From Malania oleifera (Eukaryota > Streptophyta > Magnoliopsida > Santalales > Ximeniaceae), in assembly GCF_029873635.1 (NCBI RefSeq), contig NC_080423.1:108299988-108363987 (forward strand): a stretch of DNA of 64,000 nucleotides, given 5' to 3'. How positions within the stretch are numbered: the stretch's first letter is position 1; each line of letters starts with the position of its first letter. The position numbers were made by a program, and so were the translations under genes. Positions 53,974 to 64,000 of this stretch are shown piece after piece. The notes below the pieces were generated by a model that saw only the letters and a program-made list of their open reading frames with translations, had not been told where the DNA came from and ran no database searches.

Positions 53974-56900
53974 TATGGCATCAACGACTTGGACACTTGA
54001 GTGAGAAAGGACTCAGGGTGATGCACTCAAAGGGTAAGTTGAGTGATTTACAGTTGGTGAAGATTGACACATGTGAGGATTGCATATTTGGGAAACTGAA
54101 AAGGGTCATTTTCCAGACAAACATCAGTACCCCAAAGAAGGAGAGACTTAAGCTAGTCCATTCAGATGTATGGGGACCAACGACCATTTCATCCATAGGT
54201 GGGAAGCATTACTTAGTAACATTTGTTGACGATCATTCACAGAAGGTGTGGGTTTACTTCCTAAAATATAAATCTGATGTTTTTTATGCTTTTAAAATTT
54301 GGAAAGCAATGGTAGAAAATGAAACTGGTTTGAAAATCAAGTAGCTGAGAACAGATAATGGTGGTGAGTATGTTGACACCGAGTTCAAGAAATTCTACTA
54401 TGAGCATGATATCAGAATGAAAATAACTATGCTAGATACGCCTCAACACAATGGCGTAGTCGAGCACATGAACAGAATGTTAATAGAAAAAGCCAGAAGT
54501 ATGTGTATGCAATCAGGCTTGCCAAAGATGTTTTGGGTAGAAGCAGTCAACATAGCAGCTTATTTGATTAACAGGAATCCATCAGTACCATTGGACTATA
54601 GTCTACCAGAAGAAGTATGGAGCAATAAAGAGGTAATACTTTCACATCTAAGAGTTTTTGGTTGTATTGCATATGTACATATTAATGATCATGTCAGGAA
54701 TAAGCTAGATCCAAAATCCCGGAAATGCACCTTCATCGGTTATGGTGGAGATAAATATGGGTATCGTATTTGGGATGATGAAAACAAAAAGGTAATCAGA
54801 AGCAGAGATGTGATTTTTGTTAAGAAGATGATGTACAAAGATAGACACACAACAGAATCTATAAAGTATGAAACAACCTTTGTAGATGTGGATGATGTTT
54901 TAGAAGGTATAAGGATACGTCAGCGAAACACCAAGAATCCTTAGGCAGAGGAACCTATGGAGCAGATTGTTGCACCACTACCTCCTACTCCAGCACTAAA
55001 GCTTAGGAGATATTCTCGGCAGCATGTACCAAATAGGAGGTATGTGAATCATTTACATCTTAGAGATAGAGGAGAACCTGAATGCTATGTTGAAGCATGT
55101 CAGGCAGAGATTTGAGCAAGTGGGAGCTTGCAATGAAAGATGAGATGAAGTCTCTTAACTCCAACAAAACATGGGAACTAACTAAGTTGCCCAATGGTAA
55201 GAAGGATTTTTCACAACAAATGGGTGTACAGGATCAAAGAAGAGCATAATGGATCCAAGAGGTATAAAGCCTGATTACTAGTCAAAGGTTTCGAACATAA
55301 TGAAAGGATTAACTACACTGATATTTTTGTACCAATTGTGAAGATGACAACCATCAGATCTATCTTAAGTATTGTTGCCTCTGAGGGTTTATATCTTAAG
55401 CAGTTGGACATGAAGACGGCGTTTCTTCACGGTGATCTTGATAAGGAAATTTATATGCAATAGCCAGAAGGTTTCTTAATTAAAGGTAAAGAGAATCTTG
55501 TATGCAAATTGAAGAAGAGTTTGTATGGTCTCAAACAAGCTCCTAGGCAGTGGTACAAGAAATTTAACAACTATATGTAGAGGGTTTCAGAAGTGCAATG
55601 TCGACCACTATTGCTACTTCAAAAGATATCGTACTAACTATATTATCCTATTGTTACATGTTGATGATATACTAGTCGCAGGATTAGATATAGAAGAAAT
55701 TAGAAAATTGAAGCAGCAATTGTTAGAGGAATTTGATATGAAAGACTTGGGGTCCTGTAAAGCAGATTCTTGGGATGTGAATCTCTAGAGATAAGCAATA
55801 AGGAATGTTGCAGTTATCTCAGTCAGAGTACATCAGCCGTGTTTTACAAAGGTTTAACATGAGCAGCACCAAAGCTGTAAATACACCATTGGCAGGTCAC
55901 TTCCGTCTCTCTAAGGATCAACCTCTCCAGACAGATGAAGAAAAAGACTTCATGGCTAAGGTACCATACGCCTCAGCCATTGGAAGTCTCATGTATGCTA
56001 TAGTTGGTATTAGACGAGATATTGGCCAAGCAGTGGGAGTTGTTAGTAGGTATATGTCAAATTCAGGGAAGACACACTAGGAAGCAAGTGAAGTGGATTT
56101 TAAGATATCTACGTGGCACTATTGATAAGTGTCTATGTTTCGACAAAAGCGATTTGAAAATCCAAGGATTTGTAGATGCTGATTTTGAGGGTGAAATTGA
56201 TCATCGCAAAAGCACCACCAGATATATATTCACTGTTGGCACAACAACTGTTAGTTGGATGTCACAGATACAGAAGATTGTTATTCTATCCACTATAGAA
56301 GCTGAGTATGTACCAGTGACAGAAGACAGTAAAGAGATGATTTGGCTTCAGGGTTTGTTAAAATAGCTTGGATTAAAGCATAGGAGGAATGTTTTGCACA
56401 GTAACAGTCAGAATGTGATACATCTGGCAAAGAATTCCGCATTTCATTCCAAAACTAAACATATTGGATTGCGTTATCACTTCGTCAGATCTCTTATAGG
56501 GGACGGCGTGTTGACACTTGAAAAAATCCAAGGTAGCAAAAATCCGGTGGATATGTTAATTAAGATGGTGACTACAGAGAAGATGAAGTTGTGTTCAACT
56601 TCAGATGGTCTTCATGCTCGAAGACATATTTTGAGCACATCATTTATTCATATACTGATACTGGTTGAGGAGGCGTCTCCGTCTCTAAGTGAGAGATTGT
56701 TGTGCTGAAGCCAGGAGACGCGTGAGCTGAGTTAGAGACGCATTTGCAAGCTGTTATCCGTGGTTATTTAATTTAGATGAATGTAATTCCTCAAATTTGA
56801 TTTATTGTAATTTATTGTGATTGATTACCAGCTACCTATAAATAGAGGAGCTGTGGAGAGATGGTATGTACAGAGAAGTACCGAACCACATAAAATTCTG

Positions 56901-57229
56901 ATGTCTCAATTTTTCTAGTTGCTCATAGGGTCCTAACAGAAAAATAGACACGCACAAGAAAAGTAAAAGAGAGCAAAGAGCAGAGAGCAGAGTGCTGGAA
57001 GAAAAATACGTAGAGAAATTAAAAAAAAATAAAAGAAAAGAAAAGAGTGAGATATTTTGTATAAAGTAAGGATATGAAATATTTGTACAAAGTCGGATAT
57101 ATGTTATAATTTCTCATAACATAGTGAAGTTTTGATATCATCCGTCCACGGAGTAGTTATAACCAAACCACGTAAAAAATCCAATCTTGCCTTTATTTTA
57201 TTATTAATTATCTGCATTATTTTATAACA
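53974..57229 (+). mobile_element. Tork-type Ty1/copia element: pol region and 3' LTR (broken)
   Basis: Pol parts appear in the copia order on the plus strand: GAG-pre-integrase (WHQRLGHLSEKG), integrase (LVHSDVWGP, TFVDDHS, TPQHNGVVEHMNR), RT ([38 protein letters not shown]) and RNase H (FVDADFEGEIDHRKSTT, STIEAEYVP). AAGTGAGAGAT leads into the 3' LTR at 56698-57229, about 0.53 kb, ending TTATAACA. It is a fossil with several breaks. The 5' part is absent where the gypsy LTR ends at 53973. Confidence 0.85.
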
Positions 57230-57948
57230 CTTTTCCTATTCTAGAGAGTTTTGATATTTTAAGATGAAAAATGTGCAAACTGGAATAGGGCAATTTATCG
57301 CATTGAAGATGGAGACGAGGAGAAAACCCAAAAAATAATAATAATAATAATAATAAATAAATCAAAAGAAAGGTCAATAAACATGGACCACAGAAGAAAA
57401 CCGCAAACCCTACCAAGCACCCCTATGAAAGGGACAAAACCTTCCCTCATGAGTCATGCCCACCCACCCATTTTTGGCTTTTGCCATTAGCTATTTGCTT
57501 CTTTCTGTTTGAGGACTTCTCTTTTGTTGTTTTTACGAAAATAATACTGTGAAGGAGATGATGACAACATAAGAAATGGTGTTATTAATCCATCTCATGT
57601 TCCTATACGTAATGAATTATGGTTATATTCATTTAACCCAAGCGGTGTTCTTAAAACATAATGACTCCCAGCTGCGTTCAACCTAGATTAAGAATTTGAT
57701 TCAATTTTAATTTTGATTACCTATAAAAAATGATAGAAAAATAGCTTAAAAATTTTGGGTTGTACTCTAAGGAACCATTCTAATGCCTGAACTAGAAAAT
57801 TTGGAAAGATTATATCACCGCAATAAGAATAAAATGAGATGTCTTACCTTTATTAGGGAGTTCTTTTATTCGTATTTGATATAACTCCTTATTGATTTCC
57901 CCGCTAATAAATATTTATTTAAATTGCAAGAGTTACATTTTCTGTTTA
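57230..57948 (+). repeat. Dispersed repeat, copy C
   Basis: It starts CTTTTCCTATTCTAG at the right edge of the Tork LTR and runs to GAGTTACATTTTCTG. It overlaps copy B over about 300 bases and copy A over about 470 bases, so B and C are separate copies rather than two halves of one. It includes an AATAAT run near 57337-57360. No coding content. Confidence 0.75.
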
Positions 57949-59424
57949 TTGCATACTATATAAGTTTCGAGTATTCTTTATCTCAATTCTTATTCAAGGG
58001 TACTGAAGAGATTTCTTGAAAGTCATTTTTGAGACCTCTTAAGTTCATTTTACTTTGACAAGTAACTCAGTATGTGACTTTGAAAAACAAGTGAAACATA
58101 AATGATTAAACTACAAATTTTATATTAAACCTTGATTCTAATTTTTTTAAATTACAATTTTAGGCAGCCATGCTCATTTTCACTCGTACTGAAACACATG
58201 TATCAAAACGCACTCATAACACTAGCTAAAAATTTACAGTTTAGACTGTAGAAATGGAATGGGATAGAGAGAAATGAATTCAAACACAATTTTCATTTCA
58301 TTCATGTCCTACTCCCATTCCAACCACATGATGCAAGCTCAAGTTGAGTTTGGAGCTTAAAATTTCTCACATGCACAGGAAAAGCATGACTAAGAGCCTG
58401 AGAATATTGTAAGTGTGAGGTGAATGATTATAAAAGAGTAACAGGGCCTGCCAAAACACCTTGAAGTCTAACTTATGTTTTCATTAAAATTAAAAAGTAC
58501 ATTATGCTAGGAAGATCGGAGCTAAGTATCCCCTCTAGGCACAAGTTAAACTCAACCAGGCAGCCTCCATCCTCTTCCAGACTTGAACCTCCCACAGGCC
58601 TGCAAACGTATACAAAGAAATTAGGTTAAATCTCAAAAATAATATCCTAATTTAACTGTTTAATAGAATTATTAAATTAAGAAACCCTTGAAAAAAAATT
58701 GTTCTTCGTGACGAATACTGCGATGATGATGGGGAAGAACAAACTAAATCAGATTACAGTGTCTCCATCAACAGCTTATATAAGGTCGTCCAGCTAATTG
58801 AAGTTTCAAGCATCTCAAATAATACATTTAATTATAGTAATATGTAATTGTAAACGAATACTTGTTAAGATTAATGGTGATGTCATCTCAAGCATCGAGC
58901 AATTTATTTACTAATTGGGATACATAAATATATAATGGAACAACATTATTTTGACAATATGTGATCATAAAACAATACATGAAAACTCTAAATTAGATTA
59001 ATGAACTAGAAAACAGTAGAAAAAAATCCCTTGTTTTTCAAAGAAAACATAAACAAAGAACAGCAAAAAATCTTAAAACCAGGGGGTTGATTTTCTCGGT
59101 TATGCGCTGAAAGCTCTCACTCAAATAAATCCTTGAAAAATGAACGGTGAACTTGGTGAAGTTTATATAAGCAAGTTTATATAAGCAAAGGTGAGACAGT
59201 CAAGTCAAATGCCAACAAAAAATAAAAACAAAAATAAAATAATGGATTTACAGCTTCGAGAGGAGTTATTGTTGTCTAGATCTACAATCAAGATCAGAAA
59301 TTGCTATTTCAACTAAGAGTTGGTCATGAGTAATGCAAAGGTCTTAGCATCTCTTTTAAACAAAGAGAAACTGCTGAAGGATAAAGACGAGGATAAAAAA
59401 TCTCACATAGAAGAGCTAAGACTA
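57949..59424. other. Spacer without a recognised gene
   Basis: A short MITE-like imperfect palindrome (GGAATGGGATAGAG / CTACTCCCATTCC, about 58252-58322) is the only structure I can define. Confidence 0.5.
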
Positions 59425-59724
59425 GGGATCGTAAGGAACTACTCATAGAAAAGTACTTTTACTAGAAAAAGTACTTATCAGAAAAATATATTTATCTATA
59501 AGTTGTCTAAGATTAATTATAAGTACTTCTTCAAATAAGTACTTTTTTTAATAAAAATACTTATTTTCCTAAAAACCAAAAGAGTAGTTTGGTAAAGTAC
59601 TTTTTGAAATATGTACTTGTAATTTTTAAAGTGAAAACCAAAAACTACTCAATAGACACAAGTACTTAATTTAAGTTTTTTCTTTCAATATGTACTTATT
59701 TATTTAAGATGTTCCAAACGGATC
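59425..59724. mobile_element. MITE, about 300 bp, rich in GTACTT
   Basis: Ends GGGATCGTAAGGAAC and GTTCCAAACGGATC are imperfect inverted repeats. The interior has eight GTACTT words, six of them in the palindrome AAGTACTT. The flanks share only TA, so the superfamily is not settled. Confidence 0.6.
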
Positions 59725-60069
59725 TAGAGTTTTCCTGCAGTCACATGTATGTGCTTAATGTACAAAATAGGTACAAAATAAAAAATTGTAGGAAGACATT
59801 CACTGGTTGGAAGCTTCATTTTGCAAAATTCAAGATGAGGTGGGCGTGAAAGGTGCAGGAACTAAGTAGAATGAGCTGCCTAGAGGTTGATCCAAATCAT
59901 TGATGGATGAGAATATAGGCTCCAGGGTGAATGACGGATGGAGGTCCTAACTCTGACCACCAGGTTGGTCCTCCAGCACTAGTTGCCAGAATAATGCCTG
60001 GGGGCCGCTAGACCATTGATTTTGGCAGGAAAGAAGCACTTATTGCTTGTGCTATCTCTTCACGTGAGC

Positions 60070-61270
60070 TTATCCAACCTCGTGTGCCAGATGGTGATGC
60101 ACGTGCATGTCAATGCCCGTCTGTCAATTAGACTCCTGGGTGCCTTCCACTTGCCACATGTCCCTGAACAAGGAGTTAACTGGGACTGAGCTGCATGATC
60201 CCCTTGGTCAGTGTTGTACTTTGAAGGACGAGCAAATCACCTGGATGGCCAATAAGTTTCATATTGCTTCCAACTTCCACCTTCATCTCCCCAAGCCTAA
60301 GGAGAGAGCTTGCGACCCCGAGAAGGATGAACTGGGTGTTTATGAATGTGCACTCGGGGAAGGCCTATGATTCCCTCTTAATCCCTACATTGTTAAAATT
60401 TGCAATATTACAGCTTTCCCCCTTCTCAACTTGTTCCAAACTGCTGGCAGATCATTGACAGGAGAAGTGCAAGTGCTGCGGGTTTGCCCCCTATGTCAAG
60501 TACTTCCAGTCATTATTCTATCTAAAGCCTCACCCCAGTTTTCAAGGGTGGCGATACTTCCATGCCTGTCTGGGCAAGAAATTCATGCCACAATCCACCA
60601 TTCATGATTGGAAGTGCAGGTTCGTTTTTATCCGGTCCAAGAAAACCTGGCCCGCTGGAATAGGTAAGCTTTCCTCAATCTTCCCCCTTGTTTCTTTTCT
60701 TCATTTTGAATTTTGAATCTCTTCTTGTAGGCACGAGACCTCATAGCAATGATCCTCAACCGCCTTAAGGAAGCAGAGACAAAAATGAAGGAGCTGCAAC
60801 AAAGTACCATGCCTACAAAGAAAAGAGCATCAAATTGTTTGCCCAGCTGGAGGAAGAAAGCAGAAGGCATAAGATGACAGACATGAGTGGGTGATCTGTA
60901 GCATAAGCTTTAGCAGTCCATAGAGGAAGTTGCAACTACAAATATTTACCTGGAGGAGGCTAAGGTAGCCAAAGATGTTCCTGGGTAACAGTTTAGGATC
61001 CGAGGCGTACAAAGATGACATAGGGGACTTTGCTCTAGACTCTTGGTATGCGGGCTTATGTAGGAGTGTAGTCATAAGGGCCATAAGGCAAGGCATAGTC
61101 TCCTTGGAGTTCATGGAGGGCCTAGACATCATGATTGTCAGCACTGAGCTGGGAGACAAGACCACTGGCACTGTGGAGGTGCGCACAGGAAAGTTGCAGA
61201 AGCCCGCCACTACAAAGAATCCTTGGACCATATAGGCCAAAATTGTCTTGGACTGCTGAGGACTTCTCAA
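60070..61270 (+). pseudogene. Gag-like remnant resembling the plant putative gypsy-type transposon domain (broken)
   Basis: Plus-strand frames contain stretches such as KDELGVYECALGEGL, LIPTLLKFAILQLSPF, and later GDFALDSWYAGLCRSVVIRA with FMEGLDI. This order of a short conserved globular part, a Lys/Glu-rich coil and a terminal helical segment recalls the gag-like proteins annotated as putative plant (gypsy-type) transposon proteins. It is a fossil with several breaks and no LTR is seen. The family call is tentative. Confidence 0.35.
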
Positions 61271-61586
61271 AAGCATCGAGGAAGATGAAAAAATATATAT
61301 ATATGAAAAGATGGGGTTGTTCACAGCTGTTTTTATATCTCTTGTTTATGAGTCGTTGCCTTGGGCAAGAATGCTGCTGACCCTACAGTATTTGGTAGCT
61401 CCAAGAAGGATTTGTGAGATATTACAGTTTCTGCTCTCATCTTAGAGATAGCTTGTTACTATTAGGGATGTACTAAAATTACCAAAAGACTGAAAACCAA
61501 ACAGAAACCTGACCGAAATCAGCTTTGGTATGGTTTCAGTTTCGGTTCTTAAAAATAAAAATTCAGTCTCATTTTTTAAGCAAAAA

Positions 61587-62338
61587 AATATATATTTTAT
61601 GGATAACTACATTAGAGTCCAAAGATTTTAGGATAATTAGGAATAAGATAGAATATATGAAATTTAATTTCTATAACACAAGGAATAGTGGAGAGAAGAC
61701 CACACTTGATAAACAAGAAATTATTAGCACTATTAGATTTTGAATCTACTATGCAAGCGGAAGGAGAAATTGAAGAAGACGTAATAAATATAATTAAAGC
61801 AAGTTAGGTAAAATAGAGAAATGTGTCAAGCGTTTTGTGTGATCATAGAATACCCTAAAATTAAAAAGAAAGTTTTATAAGATGGCTATAAGGTCAGTTG
61901 TGCTTTACAGTTCATAATATTAGGCAACTAAGAAACTACATGTACAAAAAGTAAAAATTGCTAAAATGTGAATGTTAAGGTGGTTGAGTGGTATAACATT
62001 AAAAGATAAGCTCGGAAACAGGCATAAACACAATAATTTAGGCATAAAACCTGTCGAAGACAAAATAAGAGATGGGCAACTTAGATGGCTTGAGCATTTG
62101 AAATGCAGGCTTAATAGAGCACCTATGAGAATGAGTGAGTTAGTCATTATTTCTGTCATGAAAAGGGATAGGGGTAGTGGTAGGCGCAAAATTACTTGGA
62201 ATGAGGTAGTGAGGAAGGATCTAATAGCTCTTAATCTAGAAAAGGAAAATGGTCTCGATCAGTGAAAAATAGGAAAAAAATTCATGTAGTCAACCCCACC
62301 TAGTGAGGCTTAAGGCTTGTTGTTCTTGTTGTTGTTGG
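61587..62338 (+). mobile_element. RTE-clade LINE, 5'-truncated insertion
   Basis: It is flanked by a 14-bp target duplication TTTTTAAGCAAAAA (61573-61586 and 62339-62352). The C-terminal RTE tail is visible: KIRDGQLRWLEHLKCRLNRA, then GSGRRKITWNEVVRKDLIAL. The 3' end CAACCCCACCTAGTGAGGCT followed by TTGTTGTTCTTGTTGTTGTTG is the hallmark of plant RTE LINEs, which end in TTG repeats instead of poly(A). The reading frame is interrupted in several places. It is homologous to 22797-23110. Confidence 0.9.
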
Positions 62339-62447
62339 TTTTTAAGCAAAAACCAAACCAAAAAACCAAAAACCAAAAAAACAATAAAATATAATATTTT
62401 GTGTTGTTGTAGCCCATAACACTACTGCTTCTCCTTTTATTCTTAGT

Positions 62448-62496
62448 GTCCCACATCAATTGAATAGAAGGGAGCTTCTTCCACTTCCTATAAATA
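62448..62496 (+). promoter_or_regulatory. USE plus TATA pair resembling a plant snRNA promoter
   Basis: GTCCCACATCA (62448-62458) matches the plant upstream sequence element RTCCCACATCG at ten of eleven positions. TATAAATA follows at 62489-62496, 30 bases later, closer to the Pol II-type spacing than to the shorter Pol III one. No known snRNA follows. Similar CCCACATC words also occur in plant TRIMs and LTRs, so the match may be secondary. Confidence 0.3.
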
Positions 62497-62793
62497 CCCC
62501 AAAATGCTCTTCAACCATCCACCTCCAGATCTAGGGCTTTCAATTGTCTTGGGCGAAGACTTAAATGGACCGAGAATTTAGCTATCATGATGTAGAAAGT
62601 CTTGACCTTAAGGATTTGATTTGAGTAGCTAAAAACTTTGATAATTGAAAATAACCGAACCAAACCGTTGAACCGACAGATTGCATTCTTCTTAAACTAG
62701 CGATTGGTTGCAACTTAGTATTTTTACAAACCGAGCAATTCGGTTCAATTGTCAATTGAACTGAATAAAACTGAGTTCACCCCTAGTTACTAT

Positions 62794-63188
62794 GTGAGTG
62801 CTTGTTTGTCCTTTAATTATGGGCTATGTTTCTTGATGATCAAGTTTCCCGAAAATGAGCTTCAGTAATTAATGCAAGTAAACTTTATTTTAAAGGACTA
62901 TTTCCATTGTGGAATAAATGAAAATTTCCTACTCATTTTCATTTTGAGAAGATCGACTAGAGGATGTTAAATAGATATGCCTAACTTAGGCCTTAAATAC
63001 TTTCATTGATTGAAAGAAATTAAAACATGGGGTTATTACTATTGGCATTTCAAGTTGTTCTTTTGAAGACTTGAGATTGTTTCTTGACCACAACATTGCA
63101 ATTATGTCACTGCCGAGAACAACGTTGTGCTGTATTACAAGGATACGAGTTAAACAAATTCATATATGCTAATAATGTTTTCAAATAT

Positions 63189-63228
<40 letters not shown>

Positions 63229-64000
63229 TGGAAGCATTGGATGATGGTGCTACATTCTTGCATCCAAGACACATGCCAAATGGCTTGTTAAGCAACCTTG
63301 AATGGTTTGCAATATAAGACAAGAATGGCACCTTTAGCCCCGCATCCCTAAGAAAGATGTACAGCCTTGTGAAGACATCTAGCCTTGCAAAGAGCTCCAA
63401 GCTGCATGTGTGAAGGCCTTGAGAAGATGTCCTTCGACATACTAGGATTTTAACAAGCATGTGGGGGAACAATCAATTTTAGTTATTTTTCCAATTGTCT
63501 TAATTTTTTTTCTCATATTTTTTAATAATGTGGAAGAAATACAGGTGGTTAGGACTTATCCCATATATTTGGTAAATCACACACCCTAACAAATGAGTGA
63601 TTCAATTGAGTCCTTGAACAGTAATTTGACCATTTGAGTACAATTACAAGTGATAGAGATCAGCTCAACCAATTACAAGTAAGAGAGATCAGCTCTACTA
63701 GGGAATTCTTATTTTGAGAAAAGATTATGAAGAAGTCACTCATGCAAAAATGACATCAATGAGCAGCTTCTTGCATACCTCAGTCATCTATCAAGGTGCT
63801 ACACTTATGATTGACCAGGAGCTTTCAGTAGGCATCTCCTGCCTTCTATCATTTTACAACCTTTTCTTCAAATTGAGTGAGAACCTGCAACGCATCATCA
63901 AGGGCTATTAGATCTTACAACTTACCAATGCATGCTCCTCAAGCAAACTCTGAATAAGCACCCGTTTTCTAGCAATAGATGTCTTGCACAAACTGAATAT
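62794..64000. other. Spacer without a recognised gene
   Basis: Holds a (GA)n run (63189-63228) and a 27-base-spaced direct repeat ATTACAAGTRAKAGAGATCA (63644 and 63671). Frames are short and unrecognised. Confidence 0.5.
63189..63228 (+). repeat. (GA)n microsatellite
   Basis: About 20 GA units with one interruption. The open frames crossing it on both strands are artefacts. Confidence 0.95.

Larger units (their letters stand above)
61463..62785. mobile_element. hAT-type MITE (about 560 bp) split by an RTE LINE
   Basis: Ends TAGGGATGTAC and GTTCACCCCTA are flanked by an exact 8-bp target duplication GTTACTAT (61455-61462 and 62786-62793). The interior contains AACCGAACC/CGGTT words like the MITE at 39782, near both ends. 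A LINE copy occupies 61587-62338, and the right half also has a snRNA-like promoter pair (62448-62496). Confidence 0.8.

Noticed and set aside
53997-56708. Several open frames considered as separate genes
   Set aside because: Together they are parts of one broken Tork-type copia pol region.
63084-63472. Frames with Arg-Glu or Ser-Leu runs
   Set aside because: They are artefacts of the (GA)n run.

Overview
The window reads as nuclear DNA of a dicot flowering plant. It has an intron-less plastid acetolactate synthase gene, a plant cell-wall DUF579 gene, a plant IDD-type transcription-factor relative, long AT-rich spacers, many LTR retrotransposons primed by initiator Met tRNA, a TRIM, hAT-type MITEs and RTE LINEs. 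I cannot name the species. There are no prokaryotic features, CRISPR arrays or rRNA genes, and I recognised no tRNA genes.

Three protein-coding genes are well supported, all on the minus strand and all uninterrupted: an IDD14/15/16-like small protein with no zinc fingers (5598-6107), a DUF579 (IRX15/GXM-type) Golgi protein probably acting in xylan or other wall polysaccharide synthesis (24698-25720), and acetolactate synthase (AHAS) for branched-chain amino acids (43886-45898). They are unrelated in function and do not form a cluster. Weaker hints of host genes are two promoter-like GC-rich patches pointing away from each other (about 18.8-19.2 kb and 20.66-21.06 kb), a candidate last exon at 23138-23254 and a candidate internal exon at 5163-5287.

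Layout: 1-2.9 kb is the 3' end of a Ty3/gypsy-type element with a 2.4-kb LTR. 5.6-7.0 kb is the IDD-like gene and its upstream DNA. 8.0-8.7 kb is a near-complete TRIM. 8.8-14.7 kb is a nest of two Sirevirus-like copia elements with an antisense gypsy LTR piece between them. 17.65-18.1 kb is a solo LTR. 22.4-23.1 kb is an RTE LINE piece. 24.7-25.7 kb is the DUF579 gene. 29.2-36.7 kb holds a dispersed repeat, a palindromic tandem array, a solo LTR inside a solo LTR, and a Tork-type copia 5' end. 37.1-42.3 kb holds a young minisatellite, then a Sirevirus-type solo LTR containing a gypsy solo LTR that itself carries a hAT MITE. 43.9-45.9 kb is AHAS. 48.4-57.9 kb is a second nest (gypsy, copia, Tork). 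59.4-62.8 kb has MITEs, a gag-like remnant and an RTE LINE inserted in a hAT MITE.

The most unusual pattern is shared by LTRs of otherwise different families. At least six have a run of short imperfect palindromes, most built on TCGTCGACGA or a GAAGACTGAA/TTCAGTCGTC pair, placed just upstream of the TATA box. A separate 0.5-kb array at 30.05-30.56 kb is built from the palindrome ATGAGCagtGCTCAT. Other points of interest are the TRIM whose LTR end and primer site are tandemly duplicated, a snRNA-like promoter inside a hAT MITE, and several exact target-site duplications that fix the order of nested insertions.
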